DNA from: Guptibacillus hwajinpoensis
GTDB taxonomy: Bacteria > Bacillota > Bacilli > Bacillales > Guptibacillaceae
Direction of reading: 5' to 3'
NCBI RefSeq assembly: GCF_020171785.1
Contig: NZ_JAIVAE010000008.1
Span: 204,778-268,777, forward strand
Length of the DNA: 64,000 bases
Below the pieces are notes generated by a model. It was not told where the DNA came from and made no database searches. It saw only the letters and a program-made list of their open reading frames with translations. Position numbers and translations under genes: made by a program. This document shows, piece after piece, positions 1-10,018 of the stretch (the stretch's first letter is position 1; the number at the start of each line of letters is the position of its first letter).

Positions 1-79
1 TCCTTCTTAATTCCTTTCATTGTTTGCTCACACTTCTCTCTTCACTTCTGTTATAGAGCGTGTATTTCCTTCCAAAACA

Positions 80-112
80 AAGAGATCGTGAGTCAGACTC
101 ACGATCTCCATA
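80..112 (-). terminator. Intrinsic terminator of the large phosphoesterase gene
   Basis: Perfect 12-bp inverted repeat (arms 82-93 and 97-108, GAGATCGTGAGT and its complement) with a 3-base loop. On the minus strand it is followed by a T-rich run. It lies just downstream of the stop codon of the gene ending at 116. Confidence 0.8.
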
Positions 113-115
113 AAA

Positions 116-3100
116 TTATTTATTCTCAGCATCTTCTTCGTTTACTTGCTCACTGCTTGAATTCTCTTCATCTACAAGCTCATCGTTCGGTTTAGGTTTT
201 TGTTCATCCTTGGTTTGAACTTTCTTAATCCCATTCTCCTCTTTTTTATCTTCTTTTACTTCATTATCCTCTTTTTGAGCAGGTTCTTTTTCTTTCTCTT
301 TTTCCACTCTCTCATTTTTTGACCCCTTCATTGTAAAGTGCCAAATGTCAGACGTTGTTTTCCCCCCAAACTGATCAGATGCAGTGGCATACCAGTAATA
401 CGTTTCACCTTTAGCAAGTTTCTTCCATTTTGCTTCAGCAATGCCTCCACTCCTTACCCTTTGATCTGAACCGATTTTTTCTTCCGTATAAACATTTACT
501 TCAAAATAATCAGTCGCTACACGTTTCACTTGTGGCTCTAGATTAAGATCAATCGTAAATTCATCTTTTCCTGGGTATTGCTCATTATCATAGAAGTTAT
601 AATCATCTAAGTAAGGAGAATACGTGTTCATATAGATTCGATTATTCGCAACATCGACGTGTAACAAACGTAAATAACCCTGCCCGCCTTCTGGTCCTCC
701 CTGGTAGTCTGCAAGAATTTGATACACGTTTCGATCTGCTGTCCCATCACCATCGTCGTCAATTTCATCTACTAATAACTCACTGTCATGGTAATGGCCT
801 GATAACGTTGCAACAACGTTCTTATTTGGCACAACGACCTTTTCATAGATTTTATCCGCAAGAGGGCTTCGGTTTCCTGAAACAAGCAAATATTCATGGA
901 AAGAAAGAATGGCCATTCGATCAGGATACTGATCTAAAACAGCATTCATCCAATCAATTTCTTCCTGCTCAATTCCCCAGCCCATATAAAGCATCAGATA
1001 GTCATTGCCATTTTCAGAGATAAGATCATAGTGTCCTTTGTTATCTTGATAAGACTCTCCATAATAATCTCGACCGTTAAAGCGCGACTCTCCAAAATAC
1101 TTCGAAAAGGCTGTATAGTCACCGGTTTTATTATCAACATCATGATTACCTGCTAAAACCCCGTAACGAATGCCGGCATCATCAAGCACTTTCATACTTG
1201 CATCTGCATTGTTCCACTGGTAGACTTTATCCGCTTCATCCACTAAATCTCCCGTATGGAAAACATATTTAATTTTCATTTCTTCTTGCTGATCTTTAAT
1301 CCACTCGGTTTGCTTTTGATAAATATACGGATAGCTTTCAGAATAATATTGCGTATCGCTCATCCAAACAAACGTATAATCATACTGATCACGATTTTCT
1401 GGAATTTCATCTTGAACAAGGACCGTCACTTTTTGGTCTTTTACATAATCTTTAGCTGTGACAGACCCTTCAAGCGTGAAATCTCCTTCTGGAGCGATCT
1501 GTTGCACTATCGGCTCCCAGTTTTCTTGATTATGGTTCCAGGCATACATCGATACTTTTCTTCCTTCTAATGACTTCCCTTTCCAATGAAGAGCAATACG
1601 ATCACGATCCTGAACCGACTCTTCTACCTCAACATCAAAACGGTGATAAGGGAATTGAGTCGTCGAATCAGTGGTCATATACTGTTGATCTTCTTTCGTA
1701 ATAAGCTGAACCTCGTTGTCAGTGATTGCTTTCTCCCCTTCAGGTTTAAAAACGCCAGGTGGTTCTGTATCCACTGTGTTCGCATGGACGCTAATATTAT
1801 TATCTCCAGCGGAATATTGATAGCCTTTATAAAAATCAACGTCTAACTCGTCATTAGTAGGATCTTCCACAAGCACTTTTAGCTTAGGATTTCCAGTTAC
1901 ATTTCCTTCCCCATTCTCTGGCGAAATGACTTCAGGTTTTTCAGGCTGTTCTTCTACTACTGTAAATGGAACCTTTTCTTCTGCTTTGTTTCCAGCTACA
2001 TCATATCCTGTAAACACAGCAACGTGCTCACCAGCCTCAAGGTCAACAGAAGATGTCTCATAAGGCAATTCGACTGTTTCTCCATCAAGTGTGGCAGTTA
2101 GCTTTTCCATCCCAGATGTTTTATCAACAAGCTCTGCATCAATCGTAAACTTCCCTTTATATTCTTTTGTTTTAATCGTCGGAAGGATCGTTGGAGCTGT
2201 ATTATCGACAAGAACTGTTTTTTCTACGCTCCCTTTCTTTGGACCGTAAACCTGAATGGTATGCAAACCGTCCCTAGACTTCCTTGTATCCCACTGGTAA
2301 GCAAGAGAAGAAAAGAGGTCTTCAGAAAGAGTAAAGTTAAAATCAACTACAGGAGTAGCTCCGCCCCCATCTCCAATTGTAAGTTCCTGTTCTAAGTTCA
2401 TATAAGCCTCGTCTTGAATTATTGTGCCATCACTCATGACAAGTCGAATATTCTTCACATAGAAATCATCACGGTTTTCTTCTGAATTGTCGTCAAATGG
2501 TGATACTTTCGTTCCAGAACGTATGCTAATCGTATTTTGGTTCCCTATTTCAAGCTGACTGGATTGGATCGGAACCGATACCGTCATGTAGCGATTGATT
2601 GTATCATCAAAAATAAGAAGCGCTTCTTCTCCCATCGTTACACCATTTTGGAAAAAGAGATTTGTTTTCTTCACATCAAATGCAAAATACGCTTCGTTTT
2701 CTAGTGCTTTAAACGTGTTTGTTGGCTCTTCCCCATCGATTTTTAGAAGGAGATCATCTGGTGTTGCTCCATCTGCCGCGCCTTTTAAGATTTCCTTTCC
2801 AGAGAGAATATCACCATCTTCTACATTTAATCGAACGGCCTCCTTCACTGGCTGTTCAATCTCAATCTTTTTTACCTCACTTTTGATACGGTTCGTTCCA
2901 TCAGATACTTCCGTATAATACTCAATTCCATTTCTACCAATTAAATCAGGTGAATAAATGGTGTGATGATAGAATGTATCGTCAAAGTCTTCTTTTAAAT
3001 ACACTTTTCGGAAGTTCTCTTCACTCTCATGCTTATAGAAAAGTACTACTGTCTTCACAAGGTGATTATCCTTTGCATCAAAGATTAGTTCGATATTTTC

Positions 3101-5014
3101 CGTTTGCTTCACTTTCTCAAAATCATGTAGCGCTTCAATAGAAGGCGGTTCGCTATCTTCTTCTACCTTAATTAAATCAGTTGGTACCTGACCTGGTAAC
3201 ACATTTCCTGGAGAAGCTGGCTCAGTAGCACTGCTGATTTTCCTTAGAATTTGTGTACCATCTGTTGGATACGTGTAAAGTATCCCTTTATTTGCAGCGG
3301 TATCATCTATGCCAACCTGATCGTTATAATTACCAATCGAAATCTCTTTACCCGTATTCGTTGCAACAAGAATTCCTCGGGCACTGCTATTGGACATGCC
3401 ATTTGACTCTATCTTTACAATAGATTCATTTTCAACTAGCTCTGATCCGTAATTCTTGTTAAAATCAACAACCGTTTCATTTTGATTAGCTGAATTGATA
3501 ATCCAAAAAACCATTGATTCACCTGAAGGAATGGTGACATCTTCTTTTTGAGGTGACCAAATCAAATCTGCTTCTGGACCATCCATCGGATACCGATACT
3601 GGATTTTATAATCCTGGAAGTTAATTGCTTGATCTGTCGTATTGTATACTTCAATGAATTCATAACCATCCGCACCATTGACATTCGTTGAATCAGGAAC
3701 TACTTCAGTAATGAATAACTCTGGTAATTTCGTTTGATCAATTTCTGGACGATCAACATGTACGTTATGCTCTTCCGATGTAACCTCATGCTTTCCATCA
3801 TTTGCTTTAATTGTATAGTAAAGTGTGTCGGACCAAAGCTTATTAGAAGGAATAACAGCCGAGTAAATATCACCTTCTCCCAGCTCCATAGGAATGGTGA
3901 CAGGCTCCATTTTTTCATCTAAACGATAGGATAAAACAGCCGATTGAACACCGGTATCATCTTTTATTTCCGCGGAAATTGTCAGATCTTGATTTTCAAT
4001 CGGTACTGGAACTTCATGCGTGATTACCGGCGGCTCATTTTTTAACGCTTCTTCTATTTTTACTGTAAACGGCTCACCGGCATGAGCAGGATGGTTCTTT
4101 GTATATTGAGCTGTTTCTACTTTTATGTAATAAGTCATTTCCTTTGAAAAAGCAAAATTTTCTTTGGATATAACGGCTTCGTATACCCCTCCATAAGGTT
4201 CTGAAGAATCTTCTACTTTCTTCATTTGAACTTCAACAGGTTCTTCTAATTGAGATGGCTGATAAACAAGCGAAACGTGTTGCAATTCAGTTTCCGCTGT
4301 AATTCCAGCCCTAATTGTCATATCTTCATTAGCACTTTGCGTTGTCAGTGCATCATGAGTGATAGCAACATTCGATAACGGTTGCGGACTAAGTGGAACC
4401 TGGGACTCCTCAACACTTCCTGGTGTTGGCGCTTGTTTTGCTTGATAAATCATCATCTCTTTATCCCTAATAGGATATTGATAATGGACGCTCAAATCCT
4501 CAGCTGCCTGATCACCAGCATAAGAAGCACGAAGCATTTCATTTCCTTGGCGATCAAGGAGAACAACCCCTCGATTTCCGCCGTTTGAAAAACCACTAAA
4601 TTCTTCTCCGCCAAGACTAATCACTTGATCTTGAAGCTTCGTCACTCCATAGTGATTTTCAAAATCAACAATGGTTTTTCCACTTTTGTTATACCATAAT
4701 ACCTTCGTTTCACCTGGATCGATGACAGCTGGTTCTACAGTAAATTTTTTATCTTCAGCGCTCCCATCTGTATACCGGTAAAGGAATTCATAATCATTTA
4801 AATAGAGCGGCTGATTTGTATTGTTGTAGACCTCGACATACTCATAATCTTCCGCTCCTTTAATATTGGGTGATATTTCTGTAATAAGAAGCGGATAAAA
4901 CCCAACTTCCTCCGCTTGTGCTGAGTTTTCTAGATTTGTTGAAAACAGCATCGAACATAACAGGCATGCAATCATTCCTACACTGACTAATTTAAAACCT
5001 TTATTCCTTTTCAT
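116..5014 (-). CDS. Secreted lamin-tail domain / metallophosphoesterase protein
   Basis: This 1632-residue protein begins with a Sec signal peptide (KRNK start, hydrophobic core, likely AQA|EE cleavage near residue 35). Two lamin-tail (LTD) domains are visible, about residues 40-205 and 430-610, each opening with LxITEVxP and containing YEFIEVYN or YEYVEVYN and a conserved DFxxxYG. Ig-like repeats follow. A calcineurin-like phosphoesterase lies at about 1210-1420 with metal motifs SDTQYY, HTGDLVDEAD, GNHDVD and SGHYHD. A fibronectin-like module (about 1490-1550) and a highly charged Lys/Glu tail end the protein. No LPXTG or SLH anchor is seen, so it is probably released or held by charge. It likely hydrolyses extracellular phosphoesters; the substrate is unknown. 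It is monocistronic, with its own terminator. Confidence 0.8.
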   Translation of the reverse strand: MKRNKGFKLVSVGMIACLLCSMLFSTNLENSAQAEEVGFYPLLITEISPNIKGAEDYEYVEVYNNTNQPLYLNDYEFLYRYTDGSAEDKKFTVEPAVIDPGETKVLWYNKSGKTIVDFENHYGVTKLQDQVISLGGEEFSGFSNGGNRGVVLLDRQGNEMLRASYAGDQAAEDLSVHYQYPIRDKEMMIYQAKQAPTPGSVEESQVPLSPQPLSNVAITHDALTTQSANEDMTIRAGITAETELQHVSLVYQPSQLEEPVEVQMKKVEDSSEPYGGVYEAVISKENFAFSKEMTYYIKVETAQYTKNHPAHAGEPFTVKIEEALKNEPPVITHEVPVPIENQDLTISAEIKDDTGVQSAVLSYRLDEKMEPVTIPMELGEGDIYSAVIPSNKLWSDTLYYTIKANDGKHEVTSEEHNVHVDRPEIDQTKLPELFITEVVPDSTNVNGADGYEFIEVYNTTDQAINFQDYKIQYRYPMDGPEADLIWSPQKEDVTIPSGESMVFWIINSANQNETVVDFNKNYGSELVENESIVKIESNGMSNSSARGILVATNTGKEISIGNYNDQVGIDDTAANKGILYTYPTDGTQILRKISSATEPASPGNVLPGQVPTDLIKVEEDSEPPSIEALHDFEKVKQTENIELIFDAKDNHLVKTVVLFYKHESEENFRKVYLKEDFDDTFYHHTIYSPDLIGRNGIEYYTEVSDGTNRIKSEVKKIEIEQPVKEAVRLNVEDGDILSGKEILKGAADGATPDDLLLKIDGEEPTNTFKALENEAYFAFDVKKTNLFFQNGVTMGEEALLIFDDTINRYMTVSVPIQSSQLEIGNQNTISIRSGTKVSPFDDNSEENRDDFYVKNIRLVMSDGTIIQDEAYMNLEQELTIGDGGGATPVVDFNFTLSEDLFSSLAYQWDTRKSRDGLHTIQVYGPKKGSVEKTVLVDNTAPTILPTIKTKEYKGKFTIDAELVDKTSGMEKLTATLDGETVELPYETSSVDLEAGEHVAVFTGYDVAGNKAEEKVPFTVVEEQPEKPEVISPENGEGNVTGNPKLKVLVEDPTNDELDVDFYKGYQYSAGDNNISVHANTVDTEPPGVFKPEGEKAITDNEVQLITKEDQQYMTTDSTTQFPYHRFDVEVEESVQDRDRIALHWKGKSLEGRKVSMYAWNHNQENWEPIVQQIAPEGDFTLEGSVTAKDYVKDQKVTVLVQDEIPENRDQYDYTFVWMSDTQYYSESYPYIYQKQTEWIKDQQEEMKIKYVFHTGDLVDEADKVYQWNNADASMKVLDDAGIRYGVLAGNHDVDNKTGDYTAFSKYFGESRFNGRDYYGESYQDNKGHYDLISENGNDYLMLYMGWGIEQEEIDWMNAVLDQYPDRMAILSFHEYLLVSGNRSPLADKIYEKVVVPNKNVVATLSGHYHDSELLVDEIDDDGDGTADRNVYQILADYQGGPEGGQGYLRLLHVDVANNRIYMNTYSPYLDDYNFYDNEQYPGKDEFTIDLNLEPQVKRVATDYFEVNVYTEEKIGSDQRVRSGGIAEAKWKKLAKGETYYWYATASDQFGGKTTSDIWHFTMKGSKNERVEKEKEKEPAQKEDNEVKEDKKEENGIKKVQTKDEQKPKPNDELVDEENSSSEQVNEEDAENK

Positions 5015-5183
5015 TTCATCCCCCTCATTCGTTCATTGTGGACCCCCTCTCTTATAGTAGAGTTAAACTATTAATGGCTTGTTTTTAAATTGTAAAATTA
5101 GGATAAATTTTCCGAATCTATTTACTTTTTGAATTCCTTATGTAAAATTGAAAGTTAGCATCCAAAAAGGGGGGAAAAACCAA

Positions 5184-5990
5184 TTGATTAGACGATTAAC
5201 AGAAAAAGACCATCACCAATGCCTTTCCTTGCTAACGCCGCATGCAGCTGAAAATTTGTTTATACTAGGTGACATTGAAGCCTTCGGTTATGATCAACCA
5301 TTCCAAAAGCTTTGGGGAGATTTCTCTGAAGACGGAACATTACGAGCTGTTCTATTAAAATATGAAAGAAACTATATCCCCTTTGCTCCTGCCGAATTTG
5401 ATGCGGAAGGGTTTGCAAAGGTGATTTCAAATGATACAAACTTCCTAATGATGTCGGGTTTGAAGAGAGTAACCAATCAAATTCAGCCAAACATCTCCCA
5501 TCCCCCTCATTCAAGTCGGGAACTGTTCTATGCAAAGTGTGAAAGCGTGGAGCAGCTTTCCCTAAAGAACATAGAAGAAGTGAAAAAAGCAGATTTAAAT
5601 GATCTGAGTAAAATTCATTCTCTACATAATAAGATTGATGAGTTTGATGCCACCGAAACCGTAGAGGAAAAACAACGTAATCAAGAGAAAGGCGTATCGA
5701 GAACCTACTATATTGAAAGGGACAGCCAGCCTGTATCAGCCGCCTCTACAGCAGCAGAAAACTCTCAATCCGCCATGGTTGTGGGCGTGTGCACTTTACC
5801 AGACTATAAACGAAACGGTTATGCTACAACATGTACGAGTAAATTATGCTTCGACGTTCTCCAAGAAGGGAAAGTGCTTTGTCTTTTCTATGATAATCCT
5901 GATGCAGGTGCGATATATAAGCGGATCGGATTTCAGGATATTGAAAAATGGATGATGATCCGTTTTGAAACAGAAACACCTATGACGTGA
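5184..5990 (+). CDS. GNAT-family N-acetyltransferase
   Basis: The C-terminal half has the GNAT core: SAMVVGVCTLPDYKRNGYAT is the acetyl-CoA binding region (V-x-T-x-P-x-x-R-x-x-G-x-A), followed by LFYDNPDAGAIYKRIGF, a typical motif B with NPDA and Y-x-R-x-GF. The N-terminal half is divergent, as in two-domain GNAT proteins. I chose the TTG at 5184 because the sequence AAAAAGGGGGG at 5164-5174 sits 9 bases upstream; the longer frame from TTG 5148 would place that ribosome site inside the coding region. The product is then 268 residues. The substrate cannot be told. It stands alone, with a hairpin overlapping its stop codon. Confidence 0.8.
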   Translation: MIRRLTEKDHHQCLSLLTPHAAENLFILGDIEAFGYDQPFQKLWGDFSEDGTLRAVLLKYERNYIPFAPAEFDAEGFAKVISNDTNFLMMSGLKRVTNQIQPNISHPPHSSRELFYAKCESVEQLSLKNIEEVKKADLNDLSKIHSLHNKIDEFDATETVEEKQRNQEKGVSRTYYIERDSQPVSAASTAAENSQSAMVVGVCTLPDYKRNGYATTCTSKLCFDVLQEGKVLCLFYDNPDAGAIYKRIGFQDIEKWMMIRFETETPMT

Positions 5991-6030
5991 AGGAAACGAT
6001 CCCTCTCTTTACGGATCGTTTTCTTCACGT
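5985..6030 (+). terminator. Long hairpin overlapping the acetyltransferase stop codon
   Basis: An 18-bp arm (ACGTGAAGGAAACGATCC, 5985-6002) pairs almost perfectly with 6013-6030. The stop codon lies inside the left arm. There is no clean T-tract after the hairpin, so it may act as a 3' stabiliser rather than a strong terminator. Confidence 0.5.
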
Positions 6031-6250
6031 CTGGAATTAATTCAACATCTCTTCAACTACTTTATTCCTTTAGACAAGTTAGGAGTTATACGATTTTGTC
6101 ATGAGCTAGTCACATGTCAATCTAATATCCACTTGAGATCACAGCTTAACTTTCTTACTATTAAAGTGTTGCTCAAGTTTACAAGATTCGATTTTTGGTC
6201 ATACTGTAAACTTAGTAAATCGTTTATTGGATAATGGAAGGAAGAATGAA

Positions 6251-7009
6251 ATGAAAAAATTAGGATCGTTAGTTTCTATTCTTAGTATGGCGATTGTTCT
6301 CGCGGCATGCGGACAGGATAATGCAAATGAATCTGATAATAATTCAACAGCTGAAGAGACGCAAGTTGAGACGCTTGAAGTTGCTCTAGATACTCCTGAA
6401 AAAGTAGAAAAAGGTGAAAAGGTTACATTCTCTGTCACGGTTACACAAGGAGAAGAAAAGGTAGACGATGCAGATGAAGTGATGTTCGAAGTGTGGAAAG
6501 AGGGCGCTAAAGAAGAGAGTGAAATGATCGAAGCTTCTCACGATGGCGATGGCGTGTATTCGGCTGAACAGCAACTTGATGAAGCCGGAAAATATTTTGT
6601 TCAATCTCATGTAACGGCTCGAGATCTACATACGATGCCGAAAAATGAAATCATGGTAGGTTCTGAAGAAGAAGCCGCTTCTGAAAGTCATGAACACGAG
6701 CATGAACATGAAAGCGCCGTATCCATTCATCTCATGAAGCCTGAAGAAATGAAAGCCAATGAAGAGGTTATGTTAATGGCACACCTCCAAAAAGACGATG
6801 CCGCTTTAACAGGTGCTGACGTTCGTTATGAAATTTCGAAAGTGGATGAAGAAAAAGCTGAGTGGGTTGACGCTGAAGAAAAGAAAGACGGCGAATACGA
6901 AGCCACCACTTCATTTAAAGATGCTGGTGATTACACCGTTACCATTCATGTCGAGAATGACGAAGGGCTTCATGAACATACAGAAGAAAACCTAACAATC
7001 ACAGAATAA
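6251..7009 (+). CDS. YtkA-like lipoprotein with histidine-rich linker
   Basis: This is a 252-residue secreted lipoprotein. The signal peptide ends in a lipobox (VLAAC). Two similar beta-sandwich repeats follow, each of the YtkA/FixH-like type (VEVALDTPEKVEKGEKVTF... GVYSAEQQLDEAGKYFVQSH and AVSIHLMKPEEMKANEEVM... GEYEATTSFKDAGDYTVTIH). They are joined by a short His/Glu-rich stretch (SHEHEHEHE) that could bind metal. I chose ATG 6251 because GGAAGGAAG lies 8 bases upstream; the frame can be read from a TTG at 6227. In Bacillus such proteins sit at the membrane surface and have been loosely linked to metal or respiratory functions; that role is inference. Confidence 0.8.
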   Translation: MKKLGSLVSILSMAIVLAACGQDNANESDNNSTAEETQVETLEVALDTPEKVEKGEKVTFSVTVTQGEEKVDDADEVMFEVWKEGAKEESEMIEASHDGDGVYSAEQQLDEAGKYFVQSHVTARDLHTMPKNEIMVGSEEEAASESHEHEHEHESAVSIHLMKPEEMKANEEVMLMAHLQKDDAALTGADVRYEISKVDEEKAEWVDAEEKKDGEYEATTSFKDAGDYTVTIHVENDEGLHEHTEENLTITE

Positions 7010-7010
7010 C

Positions 7011-7050
7011 GCAAAGGCTCTCCCTTTCACTTTGAAGGGAGAGCCTTTTA
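7011..7050. terminator. Bidirectional terminator between the lipoprotein gene and tyrS
   Basis: AAGGCTCTCCCTT (7014-7026) pairs with the complementary arm ending at 7047, flanked by A-rich and T-rich runs, so it can stop transcription from both converging genes. Confidence 0.85.
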
Positions 7051-8298
7051 TTAGTTTAATTTGATCTTCTTAAATTTTCGTTTCCCTACTTGAACCACGA
7101 GTCCATCTTCTACTGCCACTTCTTCGTTTACATTGGTGACTTTCGTCTCATTCAGTTTTATGCCACCATTTTTCACCATTCGTCTTGCTTCACTCGTTGA
7201 CGGTAACATGTCGAGAGAAACGACTAGATTCGGCACTGAGATCGAGCGCTCACCTTCCCATAGAACTTCTTCAATATCGGTTGGAAGCTGCTTTTGTTGA
7301 AACACTTGCTGAAATTGCGCTTCCGCATCTTGAGAAGCTGCTACACCATGAAACATGCGTACAATGGTTTTGGCGAGATTCATTTTAGCCGTTCTTGGGT
7401 GAATGCGTCCTTGTTCGATTTCCTGTCGAACCGCTAGCTTTTCATCAAGCGATAAATCGGTAATGAGTTCCGTGTATTTTATGACCAGCTCATCCGGAAT
7501 CGACATCGCTTTGCCATACATTTCGGATGGCTTCTCAGTTATTCCGATGTAGTTCCCTTTTGATTTAGACATTTTCTCAATTCCATCTAACCCTTCAAGC
7601 AGCGGCATCATTAACACGACTTGCTTCTCTTTCCCAAACTGTTCCTGTAGGTGACGCCCCATGAGAACGTTGAAATATTGATCGTTCCCACCAAGTTCAA
7701 TATCACTTTCTAAATGAACAGAGTCATAGCCCTGCATGAGTGGGTAAAAGAATTCATGAAGAGAAACAGGTTTATTCGCCTTCATTCGATTTTCAAAGTC
7801 GTCACGTTCAAGTAGACGAGCAACTGTAATTTTTCCGGCGAGTTCAATGACATCTTCAAATTTTAATTCAGAAAGCCACTTTGAATTATAGTGAAGCTCT
7901 ACCTTGCTTTGATCCAGAACTTTTCCAAACTGCTCAAGGTAAGTCTTTGCATTTCGTTCCACTTCTTCGTCAGTAAGCTGCACTCTTGCTGTAGACTTTC
8001 CTGTCGGGTCACCAATTTTTCCGGTGAAATCTCCAATAATCAGTTGAATCATGTGACCATTTTCTTGAAACTGTCTTAATTTATTTAACACAACGGTGTG
8101 TCCAATATGAACATCGGGTGCTGAAGGATCAAGACCCAATTTAACTTTAAGCGGCTTATTTTTCAGAAGTGAAGTAGCGATTTTCTCCTTAAGCTCCTCT
8201 CCAGGAATGACTTGACTCGTTCCATGGGTATAGACCGCATATTGCCTTTCCATTTCCTTTCTTTGTTCTGCTGATAACTGATCCATGCTCCTGTTCAT
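7051..8298 (-). CDS. tyrS: Tyrosyl-tRNA synthetase (TyrZ-like)
   Basis: This 415-residue class I aminoacyl-tRNA synthetase charges tRNA-Tyr with tyrosine. The HIGH signature is at residues 64-67 (DVHIGHT) and KMSKS at 242-246. [14 protein letters not shown] follows the HIGH region, and an S4-type RNA-binding domain forms the C-terminus ([20 protein letters not shown]). The sequence around HIGH resembles the TyrZ branch more than the TyrS branch of Bacillus. Start 8298 is chosen because AGGAGGT lies 8 bases upstream (8307-8313); the open frame continues through the T-box leader but is not coding there. It is monocistronic and T-box controlled. Confidence 0.93.
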   Translation of the reverse strand: MNRSMDQLSAEQRKEMERQYAVYTHGTSQVIPGEELKEKIATSLLKNKPLKVKLGLDPSAPDVHIGHTVVLNKLRQFQENGHMIQLIIGDFTGKIGDPTGKSTARVQLTDEEVERNAKTYLEQFGKVLDQSKVELHYNSKWLSELKFEDVIELAGKITVARLLERDDFENRMKANKPVSLHEFFYPLMQGYDSVHLESDIELGGNDQYFNVLMGRHLQEQFGKEKQVVLMMPLLEGLDGIEKMSKSKGNYIGITEKPSEMYGKAMSIPDELVIKYTELITDLSLDEKLAVRQEIEQGRIHPRTAKMNLAKTIVRMFHGVAASQDAEAQFQQVFQQKQLPTDIEEVLWEGERSISVPNLVVSLDMLPSTSEARRMVKNGGIKLNETKVTNVNEEVAVEDGLVVQVGKRKFKKIKLN

Positions 8299-8335
8299 TC
8301 CTGTCGACCTCCTAATAAGTAAAATTTGATCATAT

Positions 8336-8602
8336 AAAAAGCCACGCCCCTCTAATAAATAGGGACGTGGCTTAACACGCGATACCACCCTGATTGAAGA
8401 AATAAATTCTTCCGGCTCGATTTGGATAACGGTTCTCCCGTTCCTGACTAGTAGGATCACTCCGTTCGTCAAGAAAGCTCTGAGGGGTAATTCACGGCTA
8501 TGCTGTACCAGTTCACACCACCCACTGGTTCTCTGCCACTACTGATCATAACGCGCTACTGCTTCCTCTTCACAGCTTTTGATTATTCCGATACATGAAT
8601 TT
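8336..8602 (-). promoter_or_regulatory. Tyrosine-specific T-box leader of tyrS
   Basis: On the minus strand the leader carries the conserved T-box core AGGGTGGTATCGCG (plus-strand 8378-8391), which pairs with the uncharged tRNA acceptor end. It is followed by a terminator helix (GCCACG...CGTGGC, 8341-8373) with a T run. Stem I is visible upstream (AGAGAACCAGTGGG...ACTGGT), and a TAC triplet at 8487-8489 lies in the expected specifier loop (GAATTACCCC), matching the tyrosine codon. Low charging of tRNA-Tyr should favour the antiterminator and switch on tyrS. Confidence 0.92.
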
Positions 8603-8608
8603 CTCATT

Positions 8609-8637
8609 ACTTTATCTTTTTTTACTTTGGTTGTCAA
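8609..8637 (-). promoter_or_regulatory. Sigma-A promoter of the tyrS T-box transcript
   Basis: The minus strand reads TTGACA (8632-8637), a 17-base spacer, then TAAAGT (8609-8614). The predicted start at about 8602 is just upstream of T-box stem I. Confidence 0.7.
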
Positions 8638-8665
8638 TTGATCTTTCATACTTCAATCTGCCAGT

Positions 8666-8708
8666 AATAAAAAAGCAGCCTGCGAAAAAGACAGGCTGCT
8701 TTTTTATT
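8666..8708 (-). terminator. Terminator of hemH
   Basis: AGCAGCCTG (8674-8682) pairs with CAGGCTGCT (8692-8700), flanked by long A and T runs. It overlaps the end of hemH and also isolates the tyrS promoter. Confidence 0.85.
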
Positions 8709-9642
8709 ACTTATGATTCAGTTCCTTCAAAACGACTGTTGAAAGAATCTCAATAAATTCATCCTGGGCATTTGGCATTTCTGGTCGATAATAGTTTGCG
8801 CCAATTTCATCGGTCACAACTTTACATTCGTAGTCATTATCGAATAAGACTTCTAGATGATCAGCGACAAAACCAACTGGCGCATAAACGAACGAAGTAA
8901 AACCTTGCTTTTCGTGAAGATCTCTCGTTAAGTCCTGTACGTCAGGACCGATCCATGGATCAGGTGTGTTTCCTTCACTTTGCCAACCGATTGCCACATT
9001 TTTCACGCCAGACTCTTCAACAATGAGGTTGGCTGTTTCTTTCAATTGATCAGGATAAGGGTCTCCATTTGCAATGATTTTCTCAGGTAAACTATGGGCT
9101 GAAACAATTAGTACTGCTTTTTCACGCTCTTGGTCAGACATGTCGTCAAAGATCGCTTTTATTCGCTTTGCCCAGTAGGAGATAAACTTAGGCTCATCAT
9201 ACCAGCTTTCTACAGAATGAATAACTGGCCCTCCGATTTTCTCCGCTTCTTGTTTAGCTCGTCCATTGTATGATTTGATGCTAAATGTGGAGAAATGAGG
9301 AGCAAGGACGATGCTAACCGCTTCTTCAATTCCATCATTATGCATCTCTTGAACAGCATCTTCAACGAAAGGTTCAATATGCTTTAATCCGATATATAGC
9401 TTGAATTCAATTTCGTCTTGAACCTTATTAAGATGAGCTTCTAGCCCTTTCGCCTGGTCTTCTGTTATTTTCGCAAGTGGCGAAATACCACCAATGGCTT
9501 TGTAACGATCTTGGAGGTCTTTTAATTGTTCATCAGACGGCTTACGACCACGTCGTATATGTGTGTAATACCTTTCAATGTCCTCTTCTTTATACGGCGT
9601 TCCATACGCCATTACGAGTAATCCCATTGTTTTTTTAGCCAT
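8707..9642 (-). CDS. hemH: Coproporphyrin III ferrochelatase
   Basis: This 311-residue cytoplasmic enzyme inserts Fe2+ into coproporphyrin III in the Gram-positive (coproporphyrin-dependent) haem pathway; it is also named CpfC. The length and sequence match the Bacillus enzyme. The metal-binding His is at residue 183 (VSAHSLPEK) and the catalytic Glu at 264 ([14 protein letters not shown]), the same numbering as the B. subtilis protein. The start is supported by GAGAGGGG upstream. It stands alone here: no hemE or hemY lies beside it, unlike the hemEHY cluster of B. subtilis. Confidence 0.94.
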   Translation of the reverse strand: MAKKTMGLLVMAYGTPYKEEDIERYYTHIRRGRKPSDEQLKDLQDRYKAIGGISPLAKITEDQAKGLEAHLNKVQDEIEFKLYIGLKHIEPFVEDAVQEMHNDGIEEAVSIVLAPHFSTFSIKSYNGRAKQEAEKIGGPVIHSVESWYDEPKFISYWAKRIKAIFDDMSDQEREKAVLIVSAHSLPEKIIANGDPYPDQLKETANLIVEESGVKNVAIGWQSEGNTPDPWIGPDVQDLTRDLHEKQGFTSFVYAPVGFVADHLEVLFDNDYECKVVTDEIGANYYRPEMPNAQDEFIEILSTVVLKELNHK

Positions 9643-9985
9643 GAATGTGTTCCCCTCTCGTCCAATAATTAATTAAACAAACTATCTTTTTGTAATTATT
9701 ATCATCTAGCTATCAGTATACCTTTTTTTCTCTCCTGAATCAAAGGAAACCGAACTTAAATTCGCAACGTTTTGTGTCATACTCATTGAACCAAATCTTT
9801 ATGTAGATTGCCACATCCGATGCGCTTCCTTCACTAGTATAGCGGACATCTTGCGTTCTGTCTTTTTCTTCTTCTACTTCAATCTCAAGCCTGCCCACCA
9901 ACGATTGTTTTCATACTGCTGTGAAGTAGCGCGGTAGTGAAGCGGGGGTCAGGTACGTACCTGACCCCCTACCGCCACTCATAAG
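9643..9985. other. Intergenic region holding a long palindrome
   Basis: No gene is visible in this stretch. It contains the AT-rich upstream region of hemH and, near 9944-9969, a GC-rich perfect palindrome listed separately. Confidence 0.6.
9944..9969. repeat. 26-bp perfect GC-rich palindrome
   Basis: The arm GGGGGTCAGGTAC (9944-9956) is followed directly by its exact complement (9957-9969) with no loop. It is flanked by GCGGTAG on the left (9931-9937) and CTACCGC on the right, a second, nested inverted pair. It is not followed by a T run and is too tight to be an ordinary terminator. A related word, GTGCCTGTCACCC, occurs near 52157. Confidence 0.75.
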
Positions 9986-10012
9986 AAAAAGCTGCGCACA
10001 TTCGCGCAGCTC
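9986..10012 (-). terminator. Terminator of the 116-residue protein gene
   Basis: GAGCTGCGCG...TGCGCAGC on the minus strand, followed by five T residues (9986-9990). Confidence 0.8.
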
Positions 10013-10018
10013 TTGTCC

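Noticed and set aside
6251..7009. Zinc-transport (ZnuA-like) lipoprotein based on the His-rich stretch
   Set aside because: The rest of the protein is made of two YtkA-like repeats, and no transporter genes adjoin.
8299..8472. Upstream extension of the tyrS frame
   Set aside because: It translates the T-box core and terminator; the real start at 8298 has AGGAGGT in front.
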